Source of the DNA: Flaccisagitta enflata
Lineage: Eukaryota > Chaetognatha > Sagittoidea > Aphragmophora
Length of the DNA: 64,000 nt
Direction of reading: 5' to 3'
NCBI GenBank assembly: GCA_965153355.1
Contig: OZ231126.1
Coordinates: forward strand, 67,580,001-67,644,000
Part shown: positions 56,960-64,000 of the stretch, in pieces
Layout of the letters: each line of letters begins with the position of its first letter
Numbering within the stretch: the first letter of the stretch is position 1
Program-made: the position numbers and the translations under genes
The notes under the pieces: generated by a model
What the model saw: only the letters and a program-made list of their open reading frames with translations
The model's database searches: none
Told to the model about the DNA's origin: nothing

Positions 56960-57408
56960 ACCTTTTTTGACCCAACCAATCGATTCTACGGTCATAGAAA
57001 CCCTTATGGAGAGCATTGGTATCCTGTGCTCCTTCCCCATCTATATGTACACTCTGGCAAATCGCACATAGCTCTCGTGATTCGACGCAACCTGATTTAA
57101 TTGTGCATAGCGCAGCATAGGTGGCTCCAACCTAAGGCCATGAGTATAAAGGAGACTGGATGGTCCGTAGCTCCTCACCATGGTGCACCAGTATAGTGGT
57201 GCGCAAAGAAAAGGAAAAGAAAAAAGACAGGCCATGTGCTGGTTTGCGCGTCGACCAAACATGTAATCCCATCGACGAATCATAGACGGCATTCTCTCCT
57301 TTCCCGGCCAACCACAAACATTTCTTGGTTCCCTTATGGTTGCCTTACTTTCCTTTTAGTTGGCATGTAGATACCGAAAACACAAGTTTCTAATAACGTG
57401 AGGAGATT
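56960..57408. other. Gap, no confident gene
   Basis: A short plus-strand frame (FYGHRNPYGEHWYPVLLPHL, about 56975-57090) looks somewhat coding-like but has no splice support. Confidence 0.3.
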
Positions 57409-57412
57409 CTAT

Positions 57413-57829
57413 ACACTCTTTATTTCTTTTAAGGACCAGTAAATTTTTTTTGAGCCTCAGATGTCCTTAAATTATCACAAATTTGAGGCTGAAATGTTCT
57501 TAAAATGTCCTTAATTTTTTCTTCGCAAGGCAAGTATCTAACAATTGTCAAATGTAACTATACCTAACTTAGTAAAATAAAAAATAAAATAAAAATAAAA
57601 TAAAATGAAAAAAAAATAAAATAGATATGACAAGTTGGTTTTGGTTTTTCAAACTAAAAACACATATCAAAAATTTGCCGAGGCCAAATTTGAGAATCTC
57701 ACTTGAGAGAAGATTTTTGCTGAGGTCTTTTCTGAGGCTGCGATTTGTCCTTAAAATGTCCTTAATTTTTGGCTAAATCTCAGCCTCAATGTCCTTATAA
57801 ACTTTGTCCTTACTCAAAATAAAGAGTGT
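57413..57829. mobile_element. TA-flanked MITE, CACTCTTTATTT ends
   Basis: CACTCTTTATTT at 57413 and AAATAAAGAGTG ending at 57829, each flanked by TA. Inverted AAGGACATTGAGGCTGA-like words sit just inside. 417 bp, no coding. Confidence 0.7.
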
Positions 57830-57905
57830 ATGGAGAGTTGCAAAGACAAAAAGAGTTGCAATTTCATGCCACTCAGTCTGTTATATTTGCGCTCTTTTTA
57901 GTTGG

Positions 57906-58509
<604 letters not shown>

Positions 58510-58567
58510 TCGAGCTCGTTTGAGTCATTTTGTTTCTGTCTCTTTATCTATTCTCTCTTTTTCTCCA

Positions 58568-58718
58568 TTTTTAGTCGCGGACACGCGACTCTACACCTTG
58601 CCGTGTCGGTCGGTCGGTCGGTCGGTCGGTCCGTCACGTTTTTGAATTCCGAGTGTTTTTTGCATTACTGCTCCTGCCCAACCGTCCGCGACTGGATTGC
58701 TGTCTATCTGGCCTTGTT
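58568..58718 (+). mobile_element. HINE-like element, AGTCGCGGAC type
   Basis: AGTCGCGGAC pairs with GTCCGCGACT. It has (CGGT)n, CTCCTGCCCAACC, and ends CTATCTGGCCTTGTT. It joins the next copy head to tail, sharing T residues. Confidence 0.82.
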
Positions 58719-58876
58719 TTTAGTTGCGGACACGCAACTCTATAAGAGGCTTTGTCCGTTGGTCCGTCCGTTGGTCCGTCCGTTCGTCCGTCACGCTCGA
58801 GTTGAAAAGTGGGAAAACGCGCATCTCCGCCCCTGCCCACCCGTCCGCAACTGGTGGCCGTGTATCCGGCCTTGTT
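58717..58876 (+). mobile_element. HINE-like element, AGTTGCGGAC type
   Basis: AGTTGCGGAC pairs with GTCCGCAACT. 5' hairpin GTTGCG-GACA-CGCAAC; CCGTTGGTCCGTCCG run; GGCCG-TGTATC-CGGCC and TTGTT. Confidence 0.85.
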
Positions 58877-58916
58877 CGTTCCTCCCTTTCGTCATTTCCT
58901 TTCGCTTTCGCTTCAG

Positions 58917-59035
58917 AAGAGCCATCAGATTCAGAGACACCATTTTTTTCGGCTAAAAGCTATTCTCGCTCGCTTTCTCTGTTGAAACAAGGCCTGTCAC
59001 AACCATTGAGAACATCAACACCGTGTCGGACATAA
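58917..59035 (+). CDS. Possible terminal exon 1
   Basis: A strong pyrimidine tract and TTTCGCTTCAG acceptor (AG at 58915-58916) lead into a frame EEPSDSETPFFSAKSYSRSL ending SLLKQGLSQPLRTSTPCRT and TAA. Entry needs phase 1. Upstream exons were not found. Ser-rich; function unknown. Confidence 0.35.
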
Positions 59036-59370
59036 AGCTACCATATCCCTTTTACCTACAAACTGACGGGCTGTAATATTAAAACAACTGAGAGAAAAGA
59101 AGACGCACGGACGTAACTAAATTAACCAACCAACGACTGCAGTCGCGTCCGGTGGGCACTGGGCTGGGGTAATTATATTAAACCGCAAGAAAAAGACCTC
59201 TGTGACGGTGTGACCGACCTGGGAGCGGTTCCTGCTCGCTTGCGCGCGTCTTGAAATGAAATTGTGGTGTCATCTCTGTTCTGTACCCCGGCCCTGATTT
59301 GTCTTTCTCGTCTATTGTTTCTTTTAAGTCTGTACTTGCTTTCACCACTTACCCTTTGTTTTTTGTTTTC
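59036..59370. other. Gap between possible exons
   Basis: No repeat or gene recognised. No AATAAA was seen after the first stop. Confidence 0.4.
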
Positions 59371-59470
59371 AGGCGGTTTTCGCATTACTGCCCCTGCCCA
59401 AATATTCGAATTTTTCAACACTGCCCCTGCCCACCTTCATGCGACTTGGGTTGCCGTGTATCCGGCCTTT
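59371..59470 (+). mobile_element. HINE-like element, 5' truncated
   Basis: CGCATTACTGCCCCTGCCC, then CCTTCATGCGACTTGGG and GCCGTGTATCCGGCC. The final TTGTT is changed to TTTTC. Confidence 0.65.
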
Positions 59471-59578
59471 TCACTAGCTCCGCGCCTGATCGCGTGGATT
59501 GTATCGAGTTTTCTCTTTCGATGCAATACAAATACAGATCGTTTCGCTTTATTCAGCGTTTCTCCGCGCCCTTTTCAG

Positions 59579-59664
59579 GACATAACGAGCCGACCAAAGC
59601 AGAAACACACCACAACGGAAAGTCGACAAAAAAATCCCACATGATAGCTAAAACTAAGGAGTAA
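59579..59664 (+). CDS. Possible terminal exon 2
   Basis: The acceptor CCGCGCCCTTTTCAG ends at 59578. The frame HNEPTKAETHHNGKSTKKSH ends MIAKTKE and TAA (59662-59664). It also needs phase 1 entry, so it could be an alternative last exon to 58917-59035. Lys-rich; no homology recognised. Confidence 0.3.
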
Positions 59665-59905
59665 AAATAGAAAAAAAATGAACTAAAAAAAGGAAGCAAA
59701 TTAGCGGTTTGCTTTGAAAGCTACGCTCAAGTTCCCAAGAAGCTAAGTGGAGGAAAAAGGACGACGACGAGTCGACGACGATTCGACGACGACGACGATT
59801 TTCATCGATTTTTGTTCTCACGTTCTCTGTTGAGATTATTTTTCTAATTTTCTGGTGGGGGAGACTAAAAAATTATAGAGGAAATTAGAAAGAAAAAAAA
59901 AAAGA

Positions 59906-60080
59906 AACAAGGCCGGATACACGGCTACCAGTTGCGGACGGGTGGGCAGGGGCGGAAATGCAACTGTCCGCAACTAAAAATGTTCTACAACGCTTGTTTT
60001 CCCACTTTTCGACTCGTGCTGATGGACGGACGGACGGACGGACAAAGCCTCTTATAGAGTTGCGTGTCCGCAACTAAAAA
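59906..60080 (-). mobile_element. HINE-like element, AGTT type
   Basis: Minus strand: TTTTTAGTTGCGGACACGCA, CTCTATAAGAGGCTTTGTCC, (GTCC)n, and GGTAGCCGTGTATCCGGCC followed by TTGTT. It ends 43 bp before the start codon of the stomatin-like exon. Confidence 0.8.
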
Positions 60081-60123
60081 GATAAGAGTCAAAAAACATC
60101 AATCTCTATTTCTGGTCCAAAGG

Positions 60124-60339
60124 ATGGATAAGATCGTTCCCAACGGTGTGGACCATCATCATCGTCGTAGCGAAGGAAGTCGACGCAGCCGATGCGAAGA
60201 TGTCGACGACGTGTTCCAGTCAACGGATGCTGACGAGACGAGCATCGGATGCTGCGGATGGCTTCTCACGCTCGTCTCTTACATCGTAGTCGTAGTCTCC
60301 TTTCCGCTTTCGCTCTGCTTTTGTCTCAAAATCGTACAG
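60124..60339 (+). CDS. Stomatin-family protein, first exon
   Basis: 72 codons from ATG (MDKIVPNGVDHHHRRSEGSR) through an acidic cytosolic tail to GCCGWLLTLVSYIVVVVSFP and LSLCFCLKIVQ, then donor ACAG|GTTGTT. The motif GxCGWxL...S...FPxSxxxCxKIV is the membrane hairpin start of stomatin/MEC-2/podocin proteins, with the family's kink Pro at about residue 61. These are inner-leaflet, cholesterol-binding, oligomeric scaffolds that modulate ion channels. The band 7/PHB domain should follow in later exons, which were not found in the remaining 3.6 kb. Codon 72 is the Gln that in relatives precedes EYxRAV, which supports the exon end. Paralogue not determined. Confidence 0.72.
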
Positions 60340-60403
60340 GTTGTTTGCTGTTTATTTTCCGATGGGATGTGTAGTGGGCCTAGTGGCCATCAGGCCTGAG
60401 CTA

Positions 60404-61011
60404 CTATCTAGGAAATAAATATACGGACACCTAACCATCATTATAGAAGCCAAACTGCAATAACCAACTCAAAAATGAAAGAAGATCAATAAACTATGTC
60501 AAAATATCTTTAATTCAAGACCAAGTGGAGGTCAGTAGCTCAAACCGTTTTCATTTGATATCGCTTTGAAGAGAAACTGTCATTTTACCAAAGATCATTT
60601 TTTGAGGTTTTCAGTTCAAATCTTCAAAGGATAACCTATGTTGAAAGAGCTCTCAAATCTAAGCGGTTTGACCGAAATCATTTTGCTTGGCCTTGTTACA
60701 TCACATTTTTTACAAATTTTTGGACTGTCGAAAAAATTGAAGGCTGCAGTAAAACATATTGCTTTCAAATTAATATCAATACAAAACCAAATCAATTGAA
60801 TCATTTTTTTGGTGCTTGTTGATAAATCAAGGATAAACTTACTTAGGTTGAAAAATCATAAACCAATCCTATAGAAACTCAAAACGGAAGCATTCCATAG
60901 ATCAAAATACTATAAAACGACTAGAAATTGATTCATTTGAATATATATTTCATTCAGTGAGTGATAAGACTGACTTTTCTCCAGCTGTCCGTATATTTAT
61001 TTCCTAGATAG
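60404..61011. mobile_element. TA-flanked MITE, CTATCTAGG ends
   Basis: CTATCTAGGAAATAAATATA with its inverse at the right end gives about 27 bp terminal repeats flanked by TA. The interior holds the AGCTCAAACCGTT motif near 60537 and an inverted GCGGTTTGA near 60662. It is a relative of the MITE split by the LINE at 17741-23146 and lies about 65 bp into the stomatin-like intron. Confidence 0.75.
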
Positions 61012-61531
<520 letters not shown>

Positions 61532-61704
61532 GATTTTTTCTTCCTCTTCATCCTCTCTGCTTCTTGTCACTGATTGTGACTATCATAGATTCTTATTCTT
61601 TTCTCTCTATTTACATTCCCAACACACTCTTGTGAGTTCCTCTTCTTCTTCTTCTTTTCATCCCTAACCCACTTTTACTATCAGCAAATCCTCCTCTTCT
61701 TTTC

Positions 61705-61875
61705 TTTTTAGTCGCGGACTAGCGACTCTATAAGAGGCTTCGTCCGTCCGTTGGTTGGTTGGTTGGTTGGTCGGTCGGTTAGTCCGTGGTGATCGAGTTG
61801 GAAAGTGTGAAAACTCGCATCTCCGCCCCTGCCCACCCATCCGCGACTGGTATTGGCCGTGTATCCGGCCATGTT
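61705..61875 (+). mobile_element. HINE-like element
   Basis: TTTTTAGTCGCGGACTAGCG, CTATAAGAGGCTTCGTCCG, (GGTT)n, CATCCGCGACTGG, and GGCCG-TGTATC-CGGCC then ATGTT (one change). Confidence 0.82.
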
Positions 61876-61923
61876 ATCTGTCAACTTCTTTACTTCTTTT
61901 ATTCTCCCTCAGATCTTTGAATG

Positions 61924-62071
61924 TTTTTAGTCGTGGACAAGCGACTCTATAAGAGGCTTTCTGTCCGTCGGTCGGTCCGTCGGTGAGCACGAGTTGAAAA
62001 GTGGGAAAACGCGCATTTCCGCCCCTGCCCACCCGTCTGCAACTGGTATTGGCCGTGTATCCGGCCTTGTT
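61924..62071 (+). mobile_element. HINE-like element
   Basis: TTTTTAGTCGTGGACAAGCG, CTATAAGAGGCTTTCTGTCC, GTCTGCAACTGG, and GGCCG-TGTATC-CGGCC followed by TTGTT. 48 bp after the previous copy, same strand. Confidence 0.82.
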
Positions 62072-62146
62072 CCTCTTCTTCTTCATCTCATTCAATCTTT
62101 CGCTCATATATTCTACTGTCCTCAGATCAACTTTTTTATTACTTAG

Positions 62147-62708
62147 AAAAAAGTCGAAGAGACGCAGTCCTTGCGTGCTTCGCATGGCAAAAAATTTGAT
62201 TTTCTTCTCGTTCCGCTAACCTAATATGGAGTGAAAAAAATCATGAAGATGACCGTTTTCCTTTTCTCAAAATTCCTTCATCTTCCGTTTTTGTTTTGGC
62301 CTTAAAGTTTCTTCAGATTTCCCAGAATTCAGCAAAATCCTGTGTAGTCTCGTTACAAAAGGAACAATTGTTTGTTTTAGAAAATCATGATTTCTGTAAA
62401 AATAGATTAAAATATCAGAGCATAAGTTACAAAAGAGCTTGTGAAAAGGCAGATTTGCAATTCTTTAAAGAGCAGAAATTTGTAAAAGCTAATTCAAAGA
62501 AGATCAGCATATCTTTTTATCCCACTGCAATATACAAATTAGGCTCTCAAAAACAATTTTCTAAAAAACGGAAGATGAACGATTTTTGATAAAAGAAAAA
62601 TGGTAAGGGTCCTAAAATTGGCCACTTCACATTAGGTAAAGAGAACAAAAAGAAATAAGCAACTTTTGCTATGTGAAGCACCCAAACGCAGTCCCTTCGG
62701 TCTTTTTG
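62147..62708. mobile_element. Foldback MITE with ~155-bp arms
   Basis: The left arm contains AAAAAGTCGAAGAGACGCAG and GTGCTTCGCATGGCAAAA; the right arm is the diverged inverse (CTATGTGAAGCACCC, CAGTCCCTTCGG). Similar sequence continues through TTCATCTTCCGTTTTT on both sides. Interior words match 35205-35300. Confidence 0.65.
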
Positions 62709-62988
62709 AGTCCTGCGGAGAAAACGGATATCCCTTTGTTTTATGAGGCGTTTCGGAAAGTTTCTGCATTTTTGGGGCAGAATGAGACTACGCATGAAAT
62801 TAATCGCGAAGAAAGAGCTAATTCTCCTTTTTCAGATGACGCCAAGCAGAATTCTGTGCGATCAATGGTTTTGGAGCTATGATTTTTTAAATCTTTTTAT
62901 ATTTTTTCACATTTTTCCTAAAAACGAAGATCTGAAGAAAGAAGTTAGTTGAAGTCTATTTTAACTTTGAAATGTCCCAGGTGATGAT
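62709..62988. other. Gap with a dispersed motif
   Basis: GACGCCAAGCAGAATTCTGT and GGAGCTATGATTTTTT (about 62838-62890) match the inverse of 10080-10145. No gene. Confidence 0.4.
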
Positions 62989-63352
62989 TGTGCATTACGT
63001 CCCATGAAGCGCCCCAAACTTCGACTATGGCTTTCACCAATCTTTCCACAGTTGAGGCTTGGTAAAAAAATATTCCATGCAAAATTTTGGGCCTCTCAGA
63101 TAGCAGGAACCTTCGTTAGGGTGAGGTTGAAGTTTGCATTGAATTAGTATTGGAATCAGTATTTCTATTATGCAAATTTTGTTTCTGCCATAGATTTCTA
63201 TGGAAACTTCATGGTCACCCTAACGAAGGTTCCCCCTATCCCAGAGGCCTGAAAATTTGCATGAGATATTTCTTTACCAAGCCTTGTCAATGGTAAGATT
63301 GGTGAGAGCCAGTGTTTAACTTTGGGGCGTTTCAATTGACGTATTGTGCATC
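62989..63352. mobile_element. Foldback element with ~145-bp arms
   Basis: The left arm runs from TGTGCATTACGTCCC through GCGCCCCAAA to CCTTCGTTAGGGTGA; the right arm is its inverse, from TCACCCTAACGAAGG to TTTGGGGCG. The loop is about 70 bp. Confidence 0.8.
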
Positions 63353-63375
63353 CTGGCAGCACAGTCTCTCTCTTA

Positions 63376-63575
63376 TTTCAACTATGGACGCTATGAGAGG
63401 TTTTGTCCGCCAGTCTATCCATTGGTCTGTTGGTCCGTCTGAGTGGAAAAGTGGAAAAACAAGCGATCTAGATGCTTGTGTGTGTGGGGTTGAGGTTGGG
63501 GTGTGGATATGGGTTGGATGCCTCTGTCCACCTATCCGCAACGATATTGAAACCCCATGTTACATGAGGGAAGGG
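63376..63575 (+). mobile_element. HINE-like element, decayed
   Basis: ATGGACGCTATGAGAGG, TTTTGTCCGCCAGTC, GGTCTGTTGGTCCGTC, GAAAAGTGGAAAAAC, then CCACCTATCCGCAACG. The 3' hairpin is weak. Confidence 0.5.
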
Positions 63576-63667
63576 CAGAGAGAGAGAGAGAGAGAATGGA
63601 AGAGAGAAAATGTCAATGGGAGAGAGAAAGAGAGAGAGAAAGAGATGGGCAAACAAAGAGCAAACAG

Positions 63668-63721
63668 AACAAGTAACCCGGGGTTACAACGATGCGTCCA
63701 CATGCTGGTTAGCTTGTAAAT

Positions 63722-63795
<74 letters not shown>

Positions 63796-63969
63796 AACAT
63801 TGCATCAGCCCAATGTCAGAAAATAAAATGATGAAATCGACTTTGCGATCGTTTGCGATCGTTTTCAACTCGAGCGTGACGGACCGACCGACCGACTGAC
63901 GGACGGACCGACCGACGGACCGACGGACAGACAAAGCCTCTTATAGAGATGCGTGGACGCATCTAAAAA
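63668..63969 (-). mobile_element. HINE-like element, AGATGCG type, new 3' hairpin
   Basis: Minus strand: TTTTTAGATGCGTCCACGCA, CTATAAGAGGCTTTGTCTG, (GTCC/GGTC)n, a (GA)n tract (63724-63793), GGACGCATCG, and GTAACC-CCG-GGTTAC followed by TTGTT. Confidence 0.78.
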
Positions 63970-64000
63970 CATATGTAGAGAGTGGAACAAACCAAAGAGA

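Overview
The window reads as nuclear DNA of an animal, most likely an invertebrate. Evidence: GT-AG introns, a stomatin-type membrane exon, an APE-type LINE retrotransposon, several TA-flanked MITEs, a short run of CCCTAA telomere-like repeats and very many (GA)n/(CT)n tracts. No bacterial, organellar or viral gene organisation is visible. I cannot name the species. Coding content is small; most of the 64 kb is nested repeats.

Layout. 1-9,050: a plus-strand gene, with three exons reconstructed from splice sites and matching phases (1454-3141, 3375-3486, 8728-8817). It encodes an unrecognised Ser/Thr-rich protein with an Asn-rich tract of about 100 residues. A MITE (395-1436) ends just before the first visible exon, and its second intron carries a 3.9 kb set of nested inverted repeats. 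9,350-16,660: interspersed elements, a LINE tail, and a tandem array of a ~980 bp unit (5.6 copies). 17,495-23,146: a possible minus-strand exon, then a MITE whose right terminal repeat is split by a LINE with intact endonuclease and reverse transcriptase motifs. 23,700-29,700: hairpin-ended elements, minisatellites and a ~365 bp tandem repeat. 29,715-46,858: a 17 kb imperfect palindrome with ~7.3 kb arms and a 2.5 kb loop, whose arms are stacks of nested TIR elements. 47,500-54,800: possible coding remnants, a long GA/CA microsatellite and a cluster of TIR elements filled with ~20 bp minisatellites. 55,000-57,830: a 22 bp minisatellite split by a hAT-like MITE with an 8 bp target duplication, telomere-like repeats and another MITE. 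57,900-64,000: very long (CT)n, two possible terminal exons, the first exon of a stomatin-family gene (60124-60339), more hairpin-ended elements and foldback MITEs.

The most striking pattern is a large family of short elements (called HINE-like here) with a shared architecture: a 5' T-run; a terminal hairpin word (AGTCGCG, AGTTGCG or AGATGCG); a (GGTY)n microsatellite; an inverted copy of the first word near the 3' end; a 3' hairpin of changeable sequence; and TTGTT. The terminal words change together within each copy, and the 3' hairpins differ in sequence but keep their shape. This recalls the Helentron/DINE-1/mini-me group of non-autonomous rolling-circle elements, although no Rep/Helicase gene is present in the window.
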